From Sphaerolaimus hirsutus (taxonomy: Eukaryota > Nematoda > Chromadorea > Monhysterida > Sphaerolaimidae): a DNA stretch of 64,000 bases. Position 1 is the first letter of the stretch, and each line of letters begins with the position of its first letter. The DNA is taken from positions 26,174,787-26,238,786 of the forward strand of contig OZ038457.1 of assembly GCA_964036195.1 (NCBI GenBank), read 5' to 3'. The notes under the pieces are model-generated. The model made no database searches, had not been told where the DNA came from, and worked only from the letters and a program-made list of their open reading frames with translations. The position numbers were made by a program, and so were the translations under genes. This document shows positions 32,890 through 44,263 of this stretch, piece by piece.

Positions 32890-35800
32890 GTAGGTGCGAT
32901 GTGTTTTTTGGTTATGTAGAAAATGTTTAGTGTTGCACAAAATTGTTTGACTGACACACAAGTGAAAATTTGTTGGCTCGTCGCCAACGGACAAAATATC
33001 TGAAAGTAAGTCTTTATTTTATTTACATGGATCACAAACTGCAGTTTTTGTCATTTACATCGTCTTTACTCAATTCAGGGCTGCGGTGTTAAGGGGTTAA
33101 TCCAAGAGAGTGTATTTCGTGGGGGTCAATCCAAAGGGGTGTATTTCGAGGAGGGTCAATCCAAAGGGGTGTACTTCGAAGGGGGGTCGATCCTCGAGGG
33201 TGTATTTTCGAGGGGGTCAATCCAAGGGGTGTATTTCGAGGGGGTCTATTTTAGGGAGGAATTTGGTAATTTCGGGGAAATAGTGCAATTTGCCTCACTC
33301 ACGTGCAGGTGCTCCACGGGCGAGGCGTGGCAGAACATAATGCTGGCTTGCGCGTCTTCCCCCGACGCTCTGTGCGACCCCGCTTCGGACGACTACAAAA
33401 AGTACGGCCCCGATGCGCAGTGCGGCACCAATTTTTCCTACATCTATTTTATCAGTTTTGTGCTGATTTGTTCGTTTTTGGTTGGTTGTTTAAAAAACCC
33501 TTTTTTGGCTTTGTTTATGTATTGTTTTTGTCTGAAAAACATCGTTTTGTGCCCAATTTGAACAAAAACGGCATGTCATTTTAATTATGAAACATATTTC
33601 GTGAATGGAGTTGATAGAAACATGCCTGAAAATTTTGACAAAATGATAATCCTCCCCTTGAATAGTACCCTGTCAAAAAGTATGACAAAGAAATAATATC
33701 CCAGGGGAATTATTCAAGCAAATACGGTAAATATGCGCTCTGATACCTCGCAGGTAATCAACTTATTTGTAGCAGTTATAATGGACAATTTTGACTACTT
33801 AACCCGAGATTGGTCGATTTTGGGCGCCCATCACTTAGAAGAATTTGTTCGCTTGTGGGCAGAGTACGACCCCGATGCAAAGGGTCGGATAAAACATTTG
33901 GACGTGGTGACTTTACTGAGAAAAATCAACCCTCCGCTGGGCTTTGGCAAATTGTGTCCGCATAGATTGGCTTGCAAAGTTGGCTTTGTGGTGGTACTTT
34001 TGAGGAATAGTTGTGTGTAGGGTCAGGGGTATCTTGTGGAATTGGGCCCACACACACTAGTTGACATTGACACCTAATCCGATCCTAATTGACAGCTTGA
34101 TGACGAGCCAACGAACTACGTTTTCAAATGCAAGCATTGAATTGGGATCGGAACCAGTTGACATTTGGTGTCGATCAGGGGTCTCCTAGGGGGGGGCTGG
34201 GGGGGCTGCCCCCCAAATCCGCCAGTTATCTATGTATCTCGGAGGCCGCTCAGCTATCTATCTATCCCGGAGGCAAAACTTTTGGCTATCTACCCCTAAA
34301 ATCGGCCAGCTAGCTACCTTTCTGGAGCGAGTTTTGAGAAATTTCGTCTCAATTTTCGCTCAAAATTGTTAATTTTACTACCATTTTATACTTTTTCACC
34401 TCCAAAATCGCGACTATGGCTATACACATGTTTATATACCTATTTTCGGACTATTTTGGCTATTTTTAATCTGTTTTTAGCGATTTTTTTCCCCTTTCTG
34501 CCTTCTATGCATTGAAAATCCTATATAATTTGCCCCCCCCCCAAGCCCCCCCCCACCCAGAAAACTTTTCAGCTGACTATCCAGCCCCGCGAGGGCTAAA
34601 ATCTAGGAGACCCCTGGTTTCGATGTCAACTAGTGCGTGTGGCGCCATTGACCCCATACTAGCCATTGACCACCCCACATGATCCTCAAAACTGCTTGCA
34701 GCGCCTAGTCTCGATGAACATGCCTCTGAACTCTGACGGCACGGTGAGTTTCAACGCGACGCTGTTCGCTTTGGTGCGCACGAATTTAAAAATATACACC
34801 GAGGGCACAGTGGACGAGGCGAATGAACAATTCAGACAAGTGATTATGAAATTGTGGAAAAGGACGCCCCAGAAGTTGCTGGACGAAGTTGTGCCACCCG
34901 CTGGAAGTGCGTACATTTTTTGATAACAGTTTTGATAAAAGGGTGGAGAATATGACACAACAGTTGCGGAAATCTGTGATCAGTGGACATGTGCACTCAG
35001 TGGACATCCACAGCGCATGTGCTGTCATGGCGCAGTGTCGCAAAACCGACAACTACTGCAATTGTCCCGATCGTCATGTCCCGATGGCTGCATGTCAGGA
35101 TATTTTGGGACCATTGGGTGCCCTATCCTGCACTAAGCGCAAATGCCTTCTGGGTGCCGTGAGGCGGCCACAGCATTTGCGCAGATGCAGCTACAATGCA
35201 GATCTGGCGACAGCTGCGTGTGCTGCATGGCAGTGGCACCGTGCAGCTGCAACACGTGTGCCACAGATGTCCACCGAGCACATGCAAACATGCAGTGAGC
35301 ATAGATGTCCACTGAGCGCCAATGTCCATGCGTTTTTCACCATGGATATAAGATTAAGATTGGATTAAGCTGACATTTCAAAGTGTAAAGTCAAGTATCA
35401 AGTGACATTAGAACATTGTGTAGTTTGCTTGTTGCCATGTTTTCAAGTTGTCGTTGTAGAAACTTGTCGATGTGATGAACTGCACACTGTGTTGCAATAG
35501 ACTTTCACCAACTCCCAAATGCTCCCAGATGAATCGGACATCACAGTGGGCAAATTCTACGCCACCTTCCTAATCCAAGACTATTTCCGTCGCTTCAAAA
35601 AGCGCAAGGAATTAGATGCGTGGGAAAGGGTTCAAACGACAGGTGCCTGGACATCTGCCACTATGTCTCTGGTTGCAGGGCTCAGGAAGGTTCTATTGGA
35701 GGACGAGGGAGGGCTGGAGGAGGGCAGTAGGGTGAGAAGGGCTGTGTCCGGCATGTTGGATGTGGATTGGGTGAGTTCAGCGGGGTTGGATCACCCTGTG

Positions 35801-38800
35801 CCCTCACTCATCCGCGACCCAGTACTCATCTGTACCCACTACTTATCTACGTTCCCCGATTCGGGGTGCATAGATGAGCAGTGGTCAGGTAAGTGTATCG
35901 GCAACTCAGCGTGGGTGAATAGTGGGAGGGGTTTAGATGAAGAGATTAGCAGAGATTACTCATCATGGGTTACAAATAAACACAAAGGTGTGAATGCCCG
36001 CTTAACCCCCCATAACCACTGCATAGTGGGAAGCCCACAGCCAGCAGTCACCATGTGATGTACACTGGATCACTCAGCACACATGTACATAAAAGATGTC
36101 TGCCATGGCTGGCACATCTGGCAGCTTTATCAGGCTGCTTGGCAGCACAGAGTGGCACAGTGGACATCAGGTGATGCCCACCCACTGGGGGTTCTCATTA
36201 TGTTGTGATTATGGGGGCATTCACCCGGCATGGGCATCAAAAACGAAGACATCCGTAGTGCCAGTCTCAAGATACCTGTGCTTGCTGCTCGCATGGAACG
36301 ATGTTGTCTAATCCGATAATTTCTTCATCTGAACCAGGGGTCTCCAATGGGGAGGTGGGGTTGGGAGGTAACCCCCTCCCCAAACAGCTAGGTATCTATC
36401 TATCGAGGACGCTGCTCAGCTATCTGTCTATCTGGGAGGCAAATTTGTTGGTTACTATCCCCTGAACCCTCCCCCAAATCGGCCAGCTATTTACGATTTA
36501 ACTATTTATCTTAAGCTTTTTTGAGAGTTAAACCTTTTTACATAGATACCTATACCTTTTTTAGATTTTCACCTCCAAAATCACTAGTTGATGTGTATCA
36601 CTGCTTTTTTTCAGCTATTTCTAGTACTAAACACCTTCCCGATCAAGTCCGGCCCCCCATTTTTGATTTTACTTCTGACGTCCTATCTCCAGTTCTAGGA
36701 CATGCCAGAAGCTCAAACTTGGGGTAGATATTGGCGCAACCCCCCTCTACATCGCATGAATTGGAGGGGTCGCGGCGACCCCTCCAATTCAGGCGAAGTA
36801 GAGGGGGGTTGCGCCAATATCTACACCAAGTTTGAGCTTCTGGCATGTCCTAGAACTGGAGATAGGACGTCAGAAGTAAAAAAAAATGGGGGGCCGGACT
36901 TGATCGGGAATGTGTTTACATGGCCTTTTTCTAGTACTACATCATTCAGTTCAGTTCTTTTTCACCTACTTGTAGCTATTTTCCTCCATTTTGTCCCGTC
37001 TACACCTTTAAAAAGTCTACACCTATATTGAAAACAGTCACATTTACCGGTAATAACGTAGCGGTAAAGTGAATACGGTCTGGTAAACTGTCCTATGGCA
37101 TATTCACAGGACATGGAAGAGCCGTCGCACCGTCGAACGCATCAACTTTTCGGTACGGACGCAGTGGCTCCAAGCGGGTCGAGAACAAATGTCGATGATT
37201 TAGTTTTGGCGAAAGAAAATCGATTGCCGGTCGATACAGATGTCGATAGCACGAAGGATGCGGAAATGACCCAGTTTTTGGACGAGACCAAATTGAAACC
37301 GCGTTAGGGGGGCTTGGAATCGTGTTTTTTCAAATCTACTTGGCAGCCTTGTATATTTGGACGCCTGCCGGGTTCAGAGTAGAATTGTAGTAAATAGCTG
37401 CCCCAGAGGAATAGATAGCTGAAATAGTGGGGGGGGGGGTTGTGGGGGTTTGGTTTTCCAAATTGTATATTGGCGAAATTACACACTCTCCCTTTTTGTC
37501 ATTTCAAATGAGATAAATTACACAACACGATTTATATGTTTTTCAGCGTCGGCATCCCGGCGCGGCAGCATAAAGGAGTCATTCAAGAAATTGGTCAAAC
37601 CATTTGTGCAGAAACGGCGCCAGGATTCCGGCAGCGATTTGCCCAGCCAAGCGACAGGTTACAATTTTCCACTTTGTGATACTGGCCGTGAAATCGTGAA
37701 CTCCACGGACGGCGCAGTATGCTTCCGCACGTAAATATATACTTACGTCTTACGCGCAGACACCGTGTTTATGCATCCACTTTCACAACAAAAAAAAAAT
37801 ATTTTGAAAAGAAAAAGGCGGAGTCGAGTACAACAACTTTAAGGCCGCGTTTACACGGATTTTTTTGTGACGACTCGACAACATTAAAAAGTCCAATAAG
37901 TTGAGTAAAAGATTCCATATTCATGAGAAGAAGTGGTCAACTATACATTCTCCCTAGGCGAATATGCATGTCAAATTGCAGAATCGTGCTTGAAGTTCAG
38001 GTGTTATAGACGTTTGGAAACATTTTGCTGTTGTCGGAAGCTGTGGGGAGACTGTCCGACAGCTTCCGACAACAGCAAAATGTTTCGAAACGTCTATAAC
38101 ACCTGAACTTCAAGCACGATTCTGCAATTTGACATGCATATTCGCCTAGGGAGAATGTATAGTTGACCACTTCTTCTCATGAATATGGAATCTTTTTACT
38201 CAACTTATTGGACTTTTTAATGTTGTCGAGTCGTCACAAAAAAATCCGTGTAAACGCGGCCTAAGTGTTTGAAATCATTTTTTCGTTTCTAACCATTTTT
38301 TATGATGATGTCATGGTGGGGTGTTTCTTTCAGAAGAATGCATAGCATGCCGTCCGTGGAGTTATTACTATTGATTGAAGTGATTATTCAAAAATACAGA
38401 TAACTTTTGACTTGGGCCTGGATGTCTACCCTCGCGAGCAAATCGGAGGTCGTACACCAAGATAGTAAATATATCTATGATAAATATTTCTGATTTTTTT
38501 CTTGGGGTTAGGATAAAAATGTGCTAAAAGGTTGGAAAAATGTTTATCTAGATAGGAACCAAAAGAATACTGATGGAAGTCCCGCACACTGTGTCAAATA
38601 AAATGTAAAATTAAAACGAAAAATTATTGTTACTAAACTTCTGACATTTGACAAATCCGTGACAAGGTTGCAAGCCTGGCTGGACCGTTTTGTGTGTGGG
38701 GGAGATAGACGAGCAATTGACACCACCGCGTTTGAGCAAATTTAGCAGCATTTGTCTCAATACTATAGAAGCTCCCTCTACCCCCCAAATCTGAAAGAGT

Positions 38801-39640
38801 TTATTAGGTGTACACTGATCAAATTTTCAGAGCACTTTTAATGCCAAAAGATTGCCAATGCACAGATGCAGACTATGCACAGCCGGATGAGCAACCGCCG
38901 CTGCCAGAATTCAGTCTTGTAGTACACGTATGTTTCATTAAATCATTTATTTTTCCACAGTTTTGTCTCACAAATTTTCAAAGCGGCAATAGATGATACT
39001 AGTAGGATTCTCTCTGAACCTTCAGTCCGGTTTTTCAGTATTCTACACTTTTACACATATGAAATGACAATGTCAGTAGTTTGAAAGTTTTCACTTTGGC
39101 TCTTCACAGCACTTTGCATTTTTTTATTTTGTGAAAAATGCAACTTTGCGGACAGAAAACGACAACGTCTGCATACACGCAAACATTTCGGCCAAACATT
39201 CAATAATAACGCATTACGTGAATCGTTTTTAGCACAGTGATATACCGTATTTCGTCTAATTGAAGAGTGTCGTTCTATTTTTTCATCAACTTTTTTACCT
39301 GCCGTTCTATTTTTACCATGGGCGAGAAAGTGCCATCATAACCTGCCGTTCTATTGGATGTGCCTTTCTATTGGACTTATGCCGTTGTATTAGAAGAAAT
39401 ACAGTAATTTCTGTTCATATTTTGCCGGCAATTATCTTGCGCCCCAAACCACACACTCGATTTATCAAAACCCATTTCAAGTGTCCTGTATGTAAATAGC
39501 TAGCCTGAGAAATTTCAAGTGCACTTTTTTCAAAACCCACTTTAAATCCCATCAAATGTGTGAACCTTTAATTGCAGAGGCCACCGCAAGCCATGCCGGG
39601 CCGCGTACAGAGGGGGCCCCCGGAGACAAAGAAACAATAA
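32732..39640 (+). CDS. Cav1: Second Cav1 3' exon cassette (domain IV S5 to stop), nine exons
   Basis: Exons: 32732-32889, 33309-33480, 33754-33978, 34702-34906, 35529-35770, 37110-37302, 37547-37657, 38851-38927, 39578-39640. Each has the same length and phase as its counterpart in copy 1, and the encoded protein is identical: the 14 base differences I counted over 1446 aligned bases are all silent. All splice sites are present; the donor after 37302 is GTTAGG instead of GTGAGG. No upstream exons (III S5 to IV S4) accompany it. It could be an alternative 3' end of the same gene, a partial duplicate, or a second allele placed in tandem by the assembly. Which is true cannot be seen here. Confidence 0.88.
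33309..33480 (+). CDS. Cav1: Cav1 exon: domain IV pore loop and S6 (copy 2)
   Basis: Identical in sequence to 6836-7007, with the same GTTGGT donor. Confidence 0.9.
33754..33978 (+). CDS. Cav1: Cav1 exon: IV S6 end and EF-hand region (copy 2)
   Basis: Counterpart of 8045-8269 with four silent differences; donor GTTGGC. Confidence 0.9.
33979..34701 (+). other. Cav1 intron (copy 2) with private hAT MITE
   Basis: From about 34037 the intron differs completely from its counterpart at 8320-8950. Most of it is the hAT-like MITE at 34176-34616. Confidence 0.6.
34176..34616. mobile_element. hAT-like MITE with CAGGGGTCTCC ends
   Basis: Ends CAGGGGTCTCCTAG and CTAGGAGACCCCTG, flanked by GTGTCGAT / GTTTCGAT (8 bp, one mismatch). 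The interior has poly-C/G runs and AGCTATCTATCTATCC words. One-ended relatives begin near 10585 and 36336. Confidence 0.82.
34702..34906 (+). CDS. Cav1: Cav1 exon: pre-IQ (copy 2)
   Basis: Counterpart of 8951-9155 with five silent differences; the upstream intron sequence is unrelated to that of copy 1, so the conservation is confined to the exon side. Confidence 0.9.
34907..35528 (+). other. Cav1 intron (copy 2)
   Basis: Counterpart of 9156-9773, rich in CATCTG and GCATGTG words; no gene seen. Confidence 0.5.
35529..35770 (+). CDS. Cav1: Cav1 exon: IQ motif (copy 2)
   Basis: Counterpart of 9774-10015 with one silent difference; GTGAGT donor kept. Confidence 0.9.
35771..37109 (+). other. 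Cav1 post-IQ intron (copy 2)
   Basis: Shorter counterpart of 10016-13495. Contains the GGGGTCTCC repeat from about 36336 and the large palindrome at 36632-36917. Confidence 0.6.
36632..36917. repeat. ~286-bp palindrome in Cav1 intron
   Basis: Arms 36632-36770 and 36780-36917 are almost perfect complements (outer end TTCCCGATCAAGTCCGGCCC, centre GGGTCGCGGCGACCC). Cassette 1 has only the left arm, at about 10882-11030. Confidence 0.88.
37110..37302 (+). CDS. Cav1: Cav1 exon: distal tail (copy 2)
   Basis: Counterpart of 13496-13688 with two silent differences. The donor has changed to GTTAGG, and reading through would meet TAG at once. Confidence 0.75.
37547..37657 (+). CDS. Cav1: Cav1 exon: basic distal tail (copy 2)
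   Basis: Identical to 13937-14047. Just after the proposed donor (GTTACA) the copies differ at a base that would change Thr to Pro if it were coding. Confidence 0.62.
37843..38261. mobile_element. PIF/Harbinger-like MITE, uninterrupted (copy 2)
   Basis: Orthologue of 14234-14905 with TAA flanks (37840-37842, 38262-38264), here a nearly perfect foldback with centre GGAAGCTGTGGGGAGACTG. Confidence 0.87.
38851..38927 (+). CDS. Cav1: Probable Cav1 exon: acidic/Pro-rich tail (copy 2)
   Basis: Identical to 15499-15575, followed by the same GTATGT donor. Confidence 0.5.
39243..39406. mobile_element. Small MITE with TACCGTATTTC ends (copy 2)
   Basis: Orthologue of 15898-16061; the right end reads AAATACAGTA. 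Confidence 0.7.
39578..39640 (+). CDS. Cav1: Probable Cav1 terminal exon (copy 2)
   Basis: Identical to 16234-16296, with acceptor ATTGCAG and stop TAA. Confidence 0.52.
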   Translation, partial: RPPQAMPGRVQRGPPETKKQ

Positions 39641-39824
39641 TTTACCTGTAAGCTCCATGTAAAACTCTCACACAAAATTACGATCAAAATTAATTACACA
39701 CAAGTGGGTAAATTAAATTTCTTTGTAAAATCGTTGAAAAATCCATATCTCCAGGAAAAGTTGACTGTTCACGCTGATTTTTGGATACGATTAAATACTG
39801 AATAGAGATAGATAAGTCCATGAC

Positions 39825-40187
39825 CAGAGGCGGCGCAAGGTCTCAATTTGCGCTTGTGACATTCACATTGGTCAAAATTCCACCTTGTGACGCCTTTTTA
39901 TCGGAGCCCTTATGTGAAGTTGACAGCCATCCAAAAATTTCGAAATCGCTATAAATATAATTAAAAGGGGCTACAAATAGGTATATAACGATGAAAATAG
40001 ATGAAAATAGTGATTACATATGTGAAAATTGGCTAAATAGGGCAAATCTTGGTGATTTTGAGCTAATTTCACTCTCGTTTTACAATACACGCTTGTGAAT
40101 GTCACAATGTGACAGTGAAATTTCCGCTTGTGACACCAAAAATTGCGCTTGTAACATTCACAAGCGTACAAGCACTTGCGCCGTCTG
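39825..40187. mobile_element. hAT-like MITE downstream of Cav1 (copy 2)
   Basis: Orthologue of 16481-16843, same ends and flanks. Confidence 0.7.
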
Positions 40188-40702
40188 ACCATGACAAATT
40201 GGGCACCTGTATCGTTATCCACTTTCATGTAATCAATTTTGGGGTGAATTCTTGTGCTTCAATTTTACATCGAGCTGTGATCGCAGCTTTATGAATATAT
40301 TATTTTGACATGAGGTTTCACTTACTTTATGGTTGTTTCACTTATAGTTTTATGGTATGCTCAAAGGTTGTTTTTCAGTCCCTTACCTGACCTTTGGAAG
40401 GATGGCACCATGATTTCCCCCCATTTTATATTTGTAGTTATTTACTGCATTTTATGGAGGTAGCATTAGGTAGTGATTGAATGGGCCCGCTCACGTGACA
40501 TCAAAATTCGTGTCATCTAGACTAAATTAAATTTTATTACATTTTAACGGTTTATTATGTGATTTCCACTACCCTATGTTATAGAGCATAGTTAATTTTA
40601 TATCGTGACAGTTAATTTTTATTGTTTCCGTTAAGTGTGATGCTTCAAAAAAATTTGTGTTTTTAAATTGACATTCAGTTGACACGAATTTGCGATGTCA
40701 AC

Positions 40703-40824
40703 TAGGGTTGGGAATTTCAAAATTTTCGGTACCGGCTCTCGGTTCTCAAAAATTTCGGTTCCGGTTCTCGGTTCCAAAATAGTGCTCGGTTCTCGGTTTG
40801 GTTCGGTTCGGTTCCCCAACCCTA
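40703..40824. mobile_element. Tiny hAT-like MITE (122 bp), cassette 2 only
   Basis: Ends TAGGGTTGGGAA and CCCCAACCCTA, perfect 8-bp duplication ATGTCAAC (40695-40702, 40825-40832), interior of GGTTCTCGGTTC repeats. The matching site in copy 1 near 17331 has ATGTCAACTAGTCTC once. Confidence 0.92.
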
Positions 40825-42543
40825 ATGTCAACTAGTCTCTGTTGACCCAATGGCGCCATGGCGCTCGCTGGCGTTCTTTTCTGTGCCTCCATTCACTTAG
40901 CGATATTTTTTTTTGTTGAAGTTTCAGATAGTCAGTTTCAGCAGACACTTTTCTGATAGCACCATTGGCGTTTGCAGAGTTTTCCACTGGGGCTCATGAT
41001 ATGAATCAAGAGTTTGTATTCTGATAACGGTTCTATTTGTAATGACACACAGTTATAGTTTCGAATTTTACCATTACAATGTCATTTTTTGTGATTGTTG
41101 AGAGTAGCATTTTAATTAAACTTTTTCTTTTTTGTTGTTTCATGGAAGGGACTTGCAAAAAATTATAAAACCACCTCCGCCCCAGTCTGTATTCTTAATT
41201 ATATAAATTACTTGCACTTATTTAAATGGTGATATTTACATACATAGGTACATGAGTTTTTTTGTGTTTGCCAAACTTAAGTATCTTCTAACAAATTACA
41301 TCCCTCATCCAGATTCTACCGTTTCAAACACACTTTCTCTCAAAATGGAACACAGCCGTCAGATCAGGTGAGTCGCAAAAAAACTTAAATCATCATCACA
41401 TTATCAGCCATTCCAATTTCACTTTTCAAATTCAATGCAATCGGAAATCTCGCAAATACAATCTAGCACACTTTATATCCAAATAAAGAGGCATGCAAAT
41501 GATGTGTTTGCTTTGTCTTCACATATCTCAGGGGGACGGGCGCACACACGCAGATACACACATTCATGAAGAGCATTACCGTATTGTGATGAATAAAGTG
41601 GCACGCAGCATACAACGGGTGTGTGATGCGCGGTGAAGCGGCAGTGCACCATTCCGCATGTAAACCCATCCCGCATGTTGACCCGAAACACATTGAATTA
41701 TACCTGGCATGTTGAAAATAGGTAATGAAACACATGACCTAGTTATTTTGAAGGTGAAAATCTATAAGAAGCATGAAAATTAGGGAATTTTGGTGATAAT
41801 TAGGGTGAAATTGCTCAAAAGCGCTCCAGATAGCTAGATAGCTAGGCAATTTGCGGATGGGGGGTGTTCAGGGGAATGTAGCCAAAAAAATTGCGCCAGG
41901 GATAGATAGATAGCTGGGCGGTTTCGGGTGGTGTTACCCACCCCCCTTTCTTACCCCTGCAGGCATAATGTGTCTATAATGGGTCTACATGCGGAATGGG
42001 CTTTAATGCGGAATGGGCCCCAGCCCGGTGAAGCAGCCGAAGGAAACTTCACGCAAACACCCCCAACGCTTCACCGAGCACGCTGGCGCAGCCGCGCACA
42101 TCAAACTCTGCGTGAACACACTTCGCGCATCATTGTATGGCCCTGGCATGCAAATGTAAATATAAATATCTTGATGAAGCGTGTGCACGAACCGATTGTT
42201 TTGCTGTGCCGCTAGATTGATGGATTGAACTTGTTCATAGTGAGAGCGATGTAATAAAAAATTGTGTCATGAAACGTGTGGAAGTAGACTGGACTGGATG
42301 TGCATGAGCGGCGTCTGCTGAGACAGTTCTCGCATCCACACTTTGCTTCGGCGTCGTTGGCGCTTGGCGCTGCGGTTTGGAAAGAACCTTGGCGCCTGGC
42401 GCCAAAGTCCTGGTGCTTTTGACATCACTGGTCTGCAGGCACAAAAAAGGGTCTTCATGTGAAGTGCGTGACACTGTGCCTCTGCGTGAAGACACTTCAC
42501 TTCGCATCACACACCCATTGTTTTGTCGTGAATGTGATAGTTA

Positions 42544-42781
42544 TACTCCAGTTACTTTACAAGCTGTACGCGTGGTTCCCCCTGGAAGCGTGCCAACGAG
42601 ATTTTTATGCATGCGTTTTTCATAAAATGTTGAAAACGGCATCGCTGTTATAACGCCGTACTTATTTCCAACAATGATTTTTTTATCTTTTATACAAAAA
42701 TCGCATGCTTTATCATCAATGGCACGCTTCCAACGTGAGACATAAATAAGTGCGAGGGCAGGGTATCATGCCCGCCCAGTA
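42544..42781. mobile_element. Tc1/mariner-like MITE (copy 2 of orthologous pair)
   Basis: Counterpart of 19106-19350; left flank TA, right flank mutated to CA. Confidence 0.72.
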
Positions 42782-42922
42782 CACAATAACAATTCAACCT
42801 CACGGCTCTTTATTCATGCAGTATATGGTGTGTATGAGCGCAAAGTTATCACACATACAGATTCACAGTTGGTTCCGCTTGAGGCGGTGCACTGCAGCTG
42901 GGTCACTGGGCAGCTGCGGCCA

Positions 42923-43396
42923 TTGCACATGGGTGCTGCCTGCGTTTGTTGCTATTTGCAGTTCTGGTGTGGAGAATTGTATTTACCCTGCGCAGAGACC
43001 TCTCTTTACAGTGTGAACTACCGTATTCCATCTAATAGAAGCTGTCGATTGTTTGCATTGTAGCCATTGCTTGATTGTTCTATTTACATGTCTTTCACCT
43101 CATATTAATGTGATACAAACTTCATCGTCACTTTATTTATCACAATGTTTTTTTTGAGAACTGCATATAATCAAATGCAAATAAATATACCTAACTACAT
43201 GGCTCTGGGCATTTCCTAATTTACTTAATTTGGGTATTTTTGGAAAAATACTGGGTGGGGCTTTTTGGATTGATATATCGGATTTCTCAAATTTGGTTAT
43301 ATTGCTCTTTCATTCAACCCTGCCCCACAAATGAACACGCAGCTCTACACATTGTAGTTGACATCATGATTTTTCATGTGATTTTGTCAACTCTGG
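42923..43396. other. Unassigned interval after cassette 2
   Basis: Contains one end of the TACCGTATT MITE family (about 43020) and otherwise nothing recognised. Confidence 0.4.
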
Positions 43397-43398
43397 TA

Positions 43399-43641
43399 TA
43401 CTCAGGTTACTTTACACCTTGCACGCGTGGTTCCTGCTGGAAGTATGCCAACGATGGTTAACGTGTGCAGGTTTCATAAAAAGATGACAAATTTGATTGT
43501 TGTTATAATGTTATTGATTAACATATTCACATCGATAAATTTTTCATCTTTTATGGAAATCGCATGATTTAACAATCATTGGCACGCTTCCAACACGAGA
43601 CATAAATCAGTGCGAGGGCAGAGTATCATGTCCGCCGAGTA
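43399..43641. mobile_element. Tc1/mariner-like MITE
   Basis: Starts TACTCAGG, ends GCCGAGTA, flanked by TA (43397-43398, 43642-43643). Same family as 5798-6047. Confidence 0.83.
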
Positions 43642-43681
43642 TAGCAACTGAACGAGGTTGCGTGCACTTTTTTCAGTTGGC

Positions 43682-43884
43682 TTTTTGTCGACTTCTTGCC
43701 CGAAATTTTTGCATTTTTTTCCCAAAAAGGTCAAATTTGGCACTTTGCCATATGGGCGTGTGAGGTCAAATTTTTTTTATTGAAAATGATAAAAAATGTG
43801 CGGAAGTAGCCCCAGATGACGTTTCCGGGCCTAACTCGAAATTTTCATATTTTGGACTTGTCGACTTTTAGAAGTAGACGCCTC
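43682..43884. repeat. Partial copy of the GAGGC-ended element
   Basis: Matches about 4330-4551 of the intronic element, ending TTAGAAGTAGACGCCTC; its left part is missing. Confidence 0.65.
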
Positions 43885-44263
43885 AATTGTACAGTGTATT
43901 TCTACATCCTGATCACTCAAATGGCACACAATCCAATTCCAAAACATATATGTCTACACGATATTTCCAGGAAATACCCCCAGAGAGTTTATTATTACGC
44001 CAGCAAATTTTAAAGTGGTTATTCCGAGGGGGCTTATTCTATGGGTTTATCAACTTGTCAGAAATTGTCGTGAATGATCGTAGCAAAGAATAGGATTTTA
44101 CATACACACAACTGGTAATAAATGTGGCCAAACAGATTATATTTGGACATGTATACATAAATAGGTAAAATATCAATCTACACGAACTAGTCTATCTGTA
44201 GCTGCGATGCAAACTGGCAGAAATGAACACATCAGGTTCATTGCTACATAATGTACACTATTC

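Larger units (their letters stand above)
39641..42543 (+). other. Region downstream of Cav1 stop, copy 2
   Basis: Counterpart of 16297-19105. Nearly identical to it for the first ~640 bases, then diverging by scattered substitutions and small indels. Holds MITEs at 39825-40187 and 40703-40824; no gene recognised. Confidence 0.5.
32215..42922 (+). repeat. Large duplicated segment, copy 2 (Cav1 3' cassette)
   Basis: Direct repeat of 5630-19497 in the same orientation, starting at GAAATGCGGTAATGAG and ending around GGGTCACTGGGCAGCTG. It carries its own private insertions: a hAT fragment at 32516-32672, a hAT MITE at 34176-34616, an inverted duplication at 36780-36917 and a hAT MITE at 40703-40824. 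Confidence 0.92.
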
